Origin: Geobacter sp. UBA698
GTDB lineage: Bacteria; Desulfobacterota; Desulfuromonadia; Geobacterales; Pseudopelobacteraceae
Direction of reading: 5' to 3'
NCBI GenBank assembly: GCA_002298925.1
Contig: DBMM01000138.1
Span: forward strand, 1 to 19,263
Length of the DNA stretch: 19,263 bases
Shown: positions 1-6,885 of the stretch, piece after piece
Position numbering within the stretch: position 1 is the first letter of the stretch
How the letters are laid out: each line of letters starts with the position of its first letter
Notes under the pieces: model-generated
Seen by the model: only the letters and a program-made list of their open reading frames with translations
What the model was told of the DNA's origin: nothing
The model's database searches: none
Program-made: the position numbers and the translations under genes

Positions 1-1166
1 AAAAGTTCTTTGCTTATCGCTCCACAGTTGACCGCAACAAAAGGGCCAGAGTGACGCTTGCTCTCCATGTGGATGTAATTGGCAATAATTTCCTTGCCGG
101 TCCCGGTCTCTCCTATCAACAGTACGTTAATATCCGATTGGGTGACCCTGGTAACCCGTTCCATGATTTTTTTCAGTTTCTCATCGGCGGTAACAAATTC
201 TCCGAATGTAGCTACACATGAGAAATGAGTTGATTTGTTTGGGAACGATATCATCGCGGGGGGAGTTCGTTGGACCACGAAAAGAGAACCGATCTCCCTC
301 TCCGTGCCGGGCAAATAGATCTGCTGCACCTTTTTTGGGGTCTCTTTGTCGCTTCCACCTCTTAGATGTAAATCGCATTCATCCGGATCAATGCCTGGAC
401 TGCTTCTGACTACACGTCCCTTACTATCCAGAACGATTATCCCATCTGACGGGTATCGGGATGAATAGTCCGAGAAACCATGAATAAGCTGCATTCGTTC
501 CAATTCCAGATGCAGGCGCAACTCGGCCTGTATGTGCCCTGTCAATGAAAAGGTCAATCCGAGTGAGTCTTCTCTGTAGTCCTTGTCAAAGGTTGTGAAA
601 TTGACGGCGCCGAGAATCTCGTTGTTAAAGGGGTCAAAGATGGGTGTTGCAGCACATGACCACTGGTGCCAGCCTTCACAGAAATGTTCGTTTGAGAAAA
701 CATGAACGGCCTCTTTCTGAGCTATAGCAGTCCCTATGCCGTTAGTCCCCGCCATCGATTCAAGCCAGCGCGATCCCTCAATCAGGTTGGAATTCTCAGC
801 TGCCCGCAATCGAACGGACGGATCTCCGATGATGTACAATATGGTTCCTTTATTGTCAATCAGCATGAGGATGCCAGGCACACCGGCAAGAAGATTCGAA
901 ACCCTGTTCAGAATCGGCTCGGCTTTTTCAATTATAAAACAGTTATTTGCGAGGACAGCTTTATATTCATCCGCAGGAAGGATTATACCCTTGCGCATAC
1001 CCGGATCGATGCCGAGCGACTTACAACGCATCCAGTCCCTGACAAGAGTCTTCTCATAAGGATCGAGTTGTTCTTCCGGACAACGTCCAACTTCGAATTT
1101 ATCCCGAAGCTTATGGATTTTGCGACGGTCCTTCGGGTAAGTAACGTATGGGTTCATCAGAGCCAT
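1..1166 (-). CDS. Sigma-54-dependent activator, AcoR/AcxR-like (copy 1, C-terminus beyond the left edge)
   Basis: This reading frame is open from the ATG at 1166 to the left edge (388 codons plus 2 nt), so the gene is cut by the window and not broken. It aligns without gaps at the N-terminus with the complete activator at 16844-18805, and the Walker A motif GETGTGKE starts at residue 352 in both. Residues about 80-220 form the GAF-type sensor of AcoR/AcxR proteins, with GTNGIGTAI and NEHFCEGW motifs. The AAA+ domain begins near residue 330; the GAFTGA loop and Fis-type helix-turn-helix lie outside the window. The ATG at 1166 has AAGGAGG six bases upstream and gives the same length as the paralogue; the ATG at 1157 is too far from that site. 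It is transcribed divergently from the carboxylase operon, which suits an activator of it. The effector (ketone or alcohol) is inference. Confidence 0.93.
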   Translation of the reverse strand, partial: MALMNPYVTYPKDRRKIHKLRDKFEVGRCPEEQLDPYEKTLVRDWMRCKSLGIDPGMRKGIILPADEYKAVLANNCFIIEKAEPILNRVSNLLAGVPGILMLIDNKGTILYIIGDPSVRLRAAENSNLIEGSRWLESMAGTNGIGTAIAQKEAVHVFSNEHFCEGWHQWSCAATPIFDPFNNEILGAVNFTTFDKDYREDSLGLTFSLTGHIQAELRLHLELERMQLIHGFSDYSSRYPSDGIIVLDSKGRVVRSSPGIDPDECDLHLRGGSDKETPKKVQQIYLPGTEREIGSLFVVQRTPPAMISFPNKSTHFSCVATFGEFVTADEKLKKIMERVTRVTQSDINVLLIGETGTGKEIIANYIHMESKRHSGPFVAVNCGAISKEL

Positions 1167-1353
1167 GAGATGCCTCCTTATACAGCTCTATATTTTACCG
1201 TTTCAACCTCTCGAGAGTGGCAGGTTTGCCTCACCAATTTATGGGCACGACAAAACGCATCCCCCTTCAGCATTACTTACATGCTTAATTGCCGGAGTAA
1301 TGAAAAATAGTATTTTTGAAAACAAATAAAACCTTGTTGACCTATAAACTTGC

Positions 1354-1375
1354 TTAAGTTTAGCACATCATTGTC
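1354..1375. promoter_or_regulatory. Conserved element upstream of activator copy 1
   Basis: The pattern is TTAA-N3-TA-N-CACA-N-CATTGTC on the plus strand, shared with 18895-18916 upstream of the second activator. It lies about 190 bases from this activator's start codon and about 90 from the other one's. Conservation within otherwise drifted non-coding DNA suggests either a promoter or operator shared by the two regulator genes, or simply the remains of the duplication. Confidence 0.35.
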
Positions 1376-1391
1376 AAAAAGAACATGGCTA

Positions 1392-1722
1392 TCAAAAATG
1401 TAAATCAAACATCGTACCAAACTGAAATATTGTTTCCGCAATCGAATACATCAGGCTGTTATTGCTGTTAGCAGTTGTCGCTTCGAGAAAATTGATCGTC
1501 ATGCTTGACGCATATTCCGGTTCTCCAGTATAGGTGAAACCCGAGTGCGCCGACTGCCCCGCATTAAAGATTAACCGGCTGATATACCGGCATATTCCAG
1601 GCTCCTGCCCTTAACCACAGCTTCCTGACTGCCCACCCGTTTCCGTTCTGATCTCCTTGTAATTGTACTGCACCATCCATAAACAAGACAAAAAATTGAT
1701 TCGATGCCTTAGCATAATTTAA
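1392..1722 (-). pseudogene. Possible decayed coding remnant in the divergent intergenic region
   Basis: Two minus-strand frames read like protein and appear to join by a frameshift near 1565-1590. The first runs 1722-1564 and contains the peptide NGNGWAVRKLWLRAGAW; the second continues to a TGA at 1392-1394 and contains SGFTYTGEPEYASSMTINF. No intact start with a ribosome site precedes them, and I do not recognise the family. It may be the tail of a gene that was disrupted when the region was duplicated or rearranged. It could also be chance, since each frame is only 50-65 codons long. Confidence 0.25.
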
Positions 1723-1790
1723 TTACTGCCAATGGATACGCATCAGAACCAACAGGCTATCAGAGTGTTGTACTGCTCGTAGTACTGCTA

Positions 1791-1843
1791 TCTCAGTGTC
1801 TCATTACTGAGAAAGTCTCAAAATTGAGATGAAATATATCTCA
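1791..1843. promoter_or_regulatory. Array of TCTCA/TGAGA half-sites, probable upstream activator sequence
   Basis: Six copies of TCTCA or its complement TGAGA begin at 1791, 1799, 1808, 1816, 1825 and 1839, mostly 8-9 bases apart. They form inverted repeats: TCTCAGT (1791-1797) with ACTGAGA (1806-1812), TCTCAA (1816-1821) with TTGAGA (1824-1829), and TGAGAT (1825-1830) with ATCTCA (1838-1843). The array lies about 160-210 bases upstream of the expected start of the sigma-54 promoter at 1974-1989, the usual place for enhancer sites of sigma-54 activators. Just before it is a direct repeat of GTACTGCT (1770-1777 and 1782-1789). That the flanking activators bind here is inference. Confidence 0.6.
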
Positions 1844-1973
1844 GGCATGGGACGAACCCAGCACAATGCAATAATCATGTTTTATCTTTCACAGAAAATA
1901 AAAACCTGAATATGCAAAATAAATTCAACAATAACAACATATTACAAAGCAACGAGGCCCGTCCAAAAACATA

Positions 1974-1989
1974 TGGCATGGTGCATGCT
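1974..1989 (+). promoter_or_regulatory. Sigma-54 (-24/-12) promoter of the carboxylase operon
   Basis: TGGCATG-N4-ATGCT closely fits the consensus TGGCACG-N4-TTGCW. The invariant GG (1975-1976) and GC (1987-1988) are exactly ten bases apart. Transcription would start near 2000, leaving an untranslated leader of about 150 bases before the first gene at 2154. Two sigma-54 activators flank the operon, and a half-site array lies at enhancer distance upstream, so the assignment is well supported by context. Confidence 0.75.
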
Positions 1990-2153
1990 AAAGATACCGA
2001 TAATTAGAAAAACAATGTTTGTAAAAATCAATAACGCTTCGTAATCGAAATCAAGCAGATGGAGGTGAATTGTAACGATCACAAAACACAATCAATCAGC
2101 AGCCGCCAATTTAACTGTCAACAACGAAATCCGAAGGTAGGAGGTAACGCAGC

Positions 2154-4085
2154 ATGGGATTGCAAATCAACATCGATAATGGTGGGACACTCACCGATAT
2201 CTGTATTCTGAATGACGGGTTAGTCAATAAAACCAAGGTACTGACTACACCTTATGATCTCAGTAAGTGTTTCTTTGAGGGACTGCAGAAGGCTTCCGGC
2301 GTGATCTACGGCAAGCCTAATGTTGCTCGTCTGCTTGAAGAGGTTGATCTCATTCGCTACTCAACCACACAGGGCACAAACGCAATATGCGAGCGTAAAG
2401 GGCCAAGACTCGGACTGATCATTCATGGCGCTACAAATGACATAATGGTTAGCTTGGCGGAACATGATCCGGAGTTGTACGCCGCGTTGGTGGGAAATCG
2501 TGTGGTGGTTTTGGATGATGATCTGATGAAGCGTGAAGACCGTGACAACTTGATAGTCAAGGCCATTAATGAATTGACTGCAGCAGGCGCCAACCGGTTA
2601 GTCGTCAGTTTTGGCGGAAAAGATTTCATCGAATCAGAGTCCATTTTCAAGAGAGTCGCCTTACGCAAATACCCTCGTCATCTCCTGGGTGCGGTACCAA
2701 TTCTGTATGGCAGTGATTTAAGTACAGATACCCATCTGGCTCGGCGTACCTGGACGGCATTGATCAATTCTTTCCTGCACCCTGCCATGGAAAACTTCCT
2801 CTATAACGCCGAGAACAGACTGCGCAGCTATCGAACTAAAAATCCATTACAGATTTTCCGCAACGATGGTGATTCTTCCCGCGTAGCCAAGTCGATTGCC
2901 ATCAAAACATACAGCTCTGGTCCTCGTGGCGGCATGGAGGGTATGAAAACCTTTTCCAAGTTTTATGGATTTTCAGACGTTGTAGCCATTGATATCGGCG
3001 GAACCACGACGGACATTGGGCAGTACATAAATGACACCGTAGCAGAAAAACGTCGCGGCAATGTCGAGGGTATTACGGTTTCGTTCCCGCTCTGCGACAT
3101 TATTAGCGCTGGGGTTGGAGGCAGTTCAATTTTCAGGGTTCAGGACAAGCGAATCGTTATAGGACCCGAGAGTGTCGGCGCCGTTCCAGGCCCGGCATGC
3201 TTTGGTCGCGGCGGCAAAGAAGCGACAATTACTGACGCTAGCTTGTTGAGCGGAATCCTTGATCCGAATTCATATTTTGGTGGTGATTTAGCCCTCGATG
3301 CAGAACGTGCTGCAGGTGCTGTAATGAAAAGTATTGCAACCCCCCTTGGCGTTAATCTCGAGGAAGCATTACTGCAAATGCAACATGCATATGAAGAAAA
3401 AGTAGCTGTCGAACTGCATAAATCCACGTCGATTTCAAAAGAGACGATCCTCCTCGCGTTCGGAGGTGCTGGACCTTTGAACGCATGCGGTATCGCCGAA
3501 AAGGCAGGAATCAATACTGTTGCCGTCCCCAAAATGGCAGCTGTCTTCAGCGCTTACGGTATTGGCGAGTGTGACATCTCGCAAAATTACACCGCTACGA
3601 TCCACGGTATCAATGAGAACAAGCTGGAGGAAACACTTTCAGAACTCCAGGCAAAAGCTTCTCGTGACATGTACGCGGAAGGCTTCACAGACGGAAGCTA
3701 CGATCTGCGCGTAAAACTTGTGGCTACGGTTGATGGCAAGGAAATTACCCATTCTCTTTCCAAATCGGAAGTTCCTACTCCCTTCCTGAAGGCTGATCAT
3801 GTTGAGGTCGAACTGAAAGCAGTCAAAGTACTCCGTACTGAAAGAGAAAGTCACGTCAAGTACAAAAAAGGTGAAAAGGCAATATTAAACAGCAACAGGA
3901 CACTGCTGATCAAGGGTAAAGGACGAGTTGAAGTACCAGTATTCAACCTCAACGAGATGAGAACCGGCGATCACGGCGACGGCCCCGCCATTATTGAAGA
4001 AGACTACTTCACCTGTCGGGTCCTGGACGGATGGAGTTTTATTATCAGCGACGCTGGTGACATTCTACTTAACAAGAGAGGCTGA
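2154..4085 (+). CDS. Ketone carboxylase subunit, HyuA/AcxA family, first ATPase subunit (Apc1-like)
   Basis: This belongs to the hydantoinase A/oxoprolinase family, whose members in acetone and acetophenone carboxylases use ATP to phosphorylate the substrates of carboxylation. Both phosphate-binding motifs of the ASKHA fold are visible: DNGGTLTD (residues 8-15) and DIGGTTTD (280-287). A TTQGTNA motif, SSGPRGG and a glycine-rich GVGGSSI segment also fit the family. At 643 residues it is shorter than usual for HyuA (about 690-720), and it matches the 70-kDa subunit of acetophenone carboxylase in size and in being first in the gene order. The start follows AGGAGG in the leader. It is followed closely by the gamma-like gene, and the second, different HyuA gene lies two genes down. 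Which of the two phosphorylates the ketone enolate and which bicarbonate cannot be told from sequence. Confidence 0.88.
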   Translation: MGLQINIDNGGTLTDICILNDGLVNKTKVLTTPYDLSKCFFEGLQKASGVIYGKPNVARLLEEVDLIRYSTTQGTNAICERKGPRLGLIIHGATNDIMVSLAEHDPELYAALVGNRVVVLDDDLMKREDRDNLIVKAINELTAAGANRLVVSFGGKDFIESESIFKRVALRKYPRHLLGAVPILYGSDLSTDTHLARRTWTALINSFLHPAMENFLYNAENRLRSYRTKNPLQIFRNDGDSSRVAKSIAIKTYSSGPRGGMEGMKTFSKFYGFSDVVAIDIGGTTTDIGQYINDTVAEKRRGNVEGITVSFPLCDIISAGVGGSSIFRVQDKRIVIGPESVGAVPGPACFGRGGKEATITDASLLSGILDPNSYFGGDLALDAERAAGAVMKSIATPLGVNLEEALLQMQHAYEEKVAVELHKSTSISKETILLAFGGAGPLNACGIAEKAGINTVAVPKMAAVFSAYGIGECDISQNYTATIHGINENKLEETLSELQAKASRDMYAEGFTDGSYDLRVKLVATVDGKEITHSLSKSEVPTPFLKADHVEVELKAVKVLRTERESHVKYKKGEKAILNSNRTLLIKGKGRVEVPVFNLNEMRTGDHGDGPAIIEEDYFTCRVLDGWSFIISDAGDILLNKRG

Positions 4086-4090
4086 AAACC

Positions 4091-4492
4091 ATGAAAGTAC
4101 TTATGACTGAATATCTCCGCATTGATCTGGAGAAAGAAACATGGGAGTGCAGGGTCTGTAACCATAAGGTGGGTTCTGCAAAGAAGAGCTATAAGGAGGG
4201 GATGCTTGTTTACAATCGTGACCCCAGAGATATCCACCCACCCATCATTGATCCCGAGAAGTATCGCTTCACCTTCAGCCCTGATCCGGAGTGGGTACGC
4301 ATTTTAGAATACTACTGCCCGAAGTGTGGGACACAGGTAGAGACTGAATACGCAATTCCCGGCCATCCACCGCTCTATGACATGGAGGTGGATCTGGATG
4401 CTCTTAAGGCGCAATGGTCAACTCGTGAAGAAGTCCATGAACCAGTAAAAGGTCCAGAAGTAGTCCTCGGCGCCGGACACGGTAGCCACTAA
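4091..4492 (+). CDS. Ketone carboxylase small zinc-ribbon subunit (acetone carboxylase gamma/Apc2-like)
   Basis: This 133-residue protein matches the acetone carboxylase gamma family and the roughly 15-kDa subunit of acetophenone carboxylase. Four cysteines in two CxxC pairs (C20, C23 and C76, C79) form a clear zinc ribbon, with a conserved-looking GHPPLYDMEVD segment after the second pair. In the family this subunit is a structural part of the core complex. The C-terminus is rich in Gly, His and Glu. It starts five bases after the stop of the first subunit gene, so the two are probably translationally coupled. The 210-base gap that follows is unusual inside this tight operon. Confidence 0.88.
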   Translation: MKVLMTEYLRIDLEKETWECRVCNHKVGSAKKSYKEGMLVYNRDPRDIHPPIIDPEKYRFTFSPDPEWVRILEYYCPKCGTQVETEYAIPGHPPLYDMEVDLDALKAQWSTREEVHEPVKGPEVVLGAGHGSH

Positions 4493-4498
4493 TCAACT

Positions 4499-4617
4499 CC
4501 GGTTTCAAATCAAAGATGAAATCAAGGCGGCGAGGATTGAGGCGAAGAAGGCATACAATCAGTATGTTGAGGAGCCGAAGACGAGTTAACGAAGATGGCG
4601 CTTTGATTTGGAATTGG
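4499..4617. repeat. Inverted repeat in the gap between gamma-like and second HyuA-like genes
   Basis: CAAATCAAAG (4506-4515) pairs perfectly with CTTTGATTTG (4601-4610). Extended outward, the arms are 17 bases with 14 matches (4499-4515 and 4601-4617). They enclose 85 bases of purine-rich sequence (GCGGCGAGGATTGAGGCGAAG type) with no convincing gene. It could be a miniature insertion, or an RNA hairpin that tunes expression between the small subunit and the downstream large subunits. No T-run follows, so a terminator is unlikely. The rest of the 4493-4702 gap holds only the ribosome site AAAGGAGG before 4703. Confidence 0.4.
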
Positions 4618-4702
4618 AATAACTAAAAATCCAGGCAGATCCATCTGGTTAATGCCAGCGAAAATGGAACTGTAACATGGAGAGAAGAATAAAGGAGGCA
4701 GT

Positions 4703-6838
4703 ATGAGGCGCGTGTCTGTCGATATCGGTGGCACATTCACCGATTGTTTCGTGGTCTGGGATGGTCAGTACATAGAAGAAAAGGCTCTCACCACCCACCA
4801 CAATCTGGCGCTTGGATTTAACGAAGCGCTGAGCAAAGCCTACCACGTTTTAGGGCTGGAGCTGGAAGAAATCCTGGCCGGAGTCGATTCCGTTCGCTAT
4901 GCAACTACGCTTGGTACAAATGCATTGATCGAACACAAAGGCCCAAGGATCGGCATGCTTGTTACTGCCGGTTTTGAAGCGACGGTTCCGTTAAGCCGTG
5001 CTCGCGGTTATGGAGAGGGGCTGGATGACCTTGGCAAACAGGATCTTCCCAATGCAGCCAGACCTGCTCCGCTGGTTCTTCCCCATATGATCCGTGGTGT
5101 GCGAGAGCGCCTTGATTTTGAAGGGAATCTGGTCATGAGACTGGATGAAGATGATGTCCGTATCCAGATCCGTTCCTTGGTGGATAAGGGCGCTGAGATT
5201 ATCGTCGTTGCTCTCGTGAATAGCGTTGTGAATCCAATGAATGAGGAACGTATCGAGGAGATTCTGCTGGAGGAATATCCGTCTCATCTGTTGGGTGCAA
5301 TTCCAGTCATTTTGTCCCACCAGGTAGCTGGTCGTAAAGGCGAGTATGTCCGGGCAACGTCCGCCATTGTTGACGGTTATCTCCATTCGACCATGTATCA
5401 TGCCCTTTCCGCACTGGAGCAAAACCTGCGAGCCCATCGATATGAAAAGCCGATGCTGGTGATTCATAACTCCGGCGGCATGGCACAACTGAATTCTACC
5501 GATGCACTGCAGACCATCCACTCCGGACCGGTATCCGGTATCGCCGCCTCCGAACATCTGGCAATGCAGGCCGCACTGGGCAATGTGGTGGCAACCGATA
5601 TGGGTGGCACCAGTTATGACATCGGCATCGTAGTTGAGGGAGGCATCAAACACTACGACTTTAACCCGGTCGTTGATCGTTGGTTGGTCTCGGTTCCGAT
5701 GGTGCATCTGGTGACCCTTGGTGCCGGTGGCGGCTCTATCGCCTCCTATGACCGTATGTATGAAACCGTCAAGTGCGGCCCCGAGAGCGCTGGTTCGGAT
5801 CCCGGTCCGGCCTGCTATGACCGGGGTGGTATGAAGCCGACGGTAACCGATGCTGACCTGGTTCTCGGCTATCTGGACCCTAAAAACTATGCGGGCGGTT
5901 CAATCCCTTTAAATCCGCGAAGAGCGGCGGCCGCCATCGAAGATGAACTGTGTGATGATCTTGATTGTTCGACCGTAGAAGCAGCGTTACTTATCCGCCA
6001 GAAGGTTGACGACAACATGGCTAATGGCCTGTTCACTGAAATGCGGGCAAGGGGCTACGACCCCAAGGACTTTACCATGCTTGCCTACGGTGGCAACGGT
6101 CCGCTGCACTGCTGTGGAATTGCGCAGAACCTCGGGATTGATAAAATTCTGGCACCTCCTTTCAGCTCAGTGTTCTCTGCGGTCGGTGCCGGCAACATGC
6201 ACCAGCTTCATATTCACGAAAAGTCTCTCTACATGGTGCTGTATGACTCTAATAGTCGCCATATCTATGATGACTATCATCGCTTCAACAGTATTGTCGA
6301 GGAATTGAAGGAATCCGGGACTCAAGATCTGATCCGCCAAGGCGTTCCCCGTGAGCAGATTCTGCACAGCCTTGAACTCGACATGCGTTACGGCAATCAG
6401 TTGGTACAGACTACAGCAGTTATTCCTGCCCATGAACTGCATGGCCCGGCTGACGTAATGGCGATCATTTCTCAGTTTTCACTGGACTATGGCAAGCGTT
6501 TTGGTGAAGGAAGCCAGGCCCCTGAAGCTGGCATCCGAATTAATACTATCCGCGTTGCAGCCTATGTCCGCCATGAGACGGTTCAGTTTGAGGACTTAAA
6601 GCCGGTAGCACCGTCCAAGCGTAAAGCCCCACCCGCACCCAAAAGTACACGCAAGTGCTATTTCGTTGGTCACGAAGGCCCGACTGAGACACCTGTATGG
6701 GATCGATCCATGATTGAACCAGGAGTCCAGATCATTGGGCCGGCGGTAATCGCCTCCGAGGTAACAACCTATTTGGTGAATCCGGGTTGGAATTTTGTTT
6801 CAGCTAAACAAGGTGCTTCCTGGTTCCTGCGTGCATGA
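4703..6838 (+). CDS. Ketone carboxylase subunit, HyuA/AcxA family, second ATPase subunit (Apc alpha'-like)
   Basis: A full-length HyuA-family protein of 711 residues. The ATP-binding motifs are DIGGTFTD (residues 7-14) and DMGGTSYD (299-306). TTLGTNALIEHKGP, HSGPVSG, GAGGGSIA and GGNGPLHCCG are also present, all typical of acetone carboxylase beta/hydantoinase A proteins. It is clearly homologous to the 643-residue protein encoded upstream but strongly diverged from it, as expected for the two non-identical ATPase subunits of acetophenone carboxylase; acetone carboxylase has a single such subunit. AAAGGAGG precedes the ATG at good spacing. The HyuB-like gene begins 47 bases after its stop. 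A stand-alone oxoprolinase or hydantoinase role is unlikely, given the gamma-like and epsilon-like neighbours. Confidence 0.9.
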   Translation: MRRVSVDIGGTFTDCFVVWDGQYIEEKALTTHHNLALGFNEALSKAYHVLGLELEEILAGVDSVRYATTLGTNALIEHKGPRIGMLVTAGFEATVPLSRARGYGEGLDDLGKQDLPNAARPAPLVLPHMIRGVRERLDFEGNLVMRLDEDDVRIQIRSLVDKGAEIIVVALVNSVVNPMNEERIEEILLEEYPSHLLGAIPVILSHQVAGRKGEYVRATSAIVDGYLHSTMYHALSALEQNLRAHRYEKPMLVIHNSGGMAQLNSTDALQTIHSGPVSGIAASEHLAMQAALGNVVATDMGGTSYDIGIVVEGGIKHYDFNPVVDRWLVSVPMVHLVTLGAGGGSIASYDRMYETVKCGPESAGSDPGPACYDRGGMKPTVTDADLVLGYLDPKNYAGGSIPLNPRRAAAAIEDELCDDLDCSTVEAALLIRQKVDDNMANGLFTEMRARGYDPKDFTMLAYGGNGPLHCCGIAQNLGIDKILAPPFSSVFSAVGAGNMHQLHIHEKSLYMVLYDSNSRHIYDDYHRFNSIVEELKESGTQDLIRQGVPREQILHSLELDMRYGNQLVQTTAVIPAHELHGPADVMAIISQFSLDYGKRFGEGSQAPEAGIRINTIRVAAYVRHETVQFEDLKPVAPSKRKAPPAPKSTRKCYFVGHEGPTETPVWDRSMIEPGVQIIGPAVIASEVTTYLVNPGWNFVSAKQGASWFLRA

Positions 6839-6885
6839 CGCCGTTGTAGTTAAATCAACCTTATAACCATCAAGAGGATTGTAAA

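Larger units (their letters stand above)
1..1444. repeat. Left copy of a diverged duplicated segment (activator plus upstream DNA)
   Basis: The activator sequence from position 1 matches 17640 onward in the same orientation, including 29 identical bases at the start (1-29 against 17640-17668). Weaker similarity continues upstream of the gene: the elements at 1354-1375 and 18895-18916 share about 17 of 22 bases, and both are followed by CAATCG after nearly the same distance (64 and 65 bases). The duplication is old, since the proteins differ at roughly a third of positions by eye. The left boundary cannot be seen. Confidence 0.7.

Noticed and set aside
1..1166. Left activator as a frameshifted pseudogene
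   Set aside because: Reading the minus strand codon by codon from 1166 shows no stop or frameshift. It is only cut off by the window.
181..1310. Several short to medium open frames on both strands, including a 202-codon plus-strand frame at 702-1310
   Set aside because: They overlap the continuous minus-strand activator frame that runs from 1166 to the edge, and their translations show no family motifs. The activator frame is open throughout and matches its paralogue.
1167..2153. CRISPR array, tRNA or rRNA in the long non-coding stretch
   Set aside because: No regularly spaced identical repeats of CRISPR length and no cloverleaf-like sequence were seen. The repeats present are short half-sites.
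4515..4625. Tiny arginine-rich frame starting at ATG 4516 in the gap after the gamma-like gene
   Set aside because: No ribosome site, about 36 codons of repetitive Arg/Arg-Arg composition from purine-rich DNA, and it lies across the inverted repeat. A neighbouring frame ending at 4589 has no start.
4991..5707. 238-codon minus-strand frame opposite the second HyuA-like gene
   Set aside because: It is the antisense shadow of a well-supported gene; it is rich in His, Ile and Asp and has no recognisable motifs.
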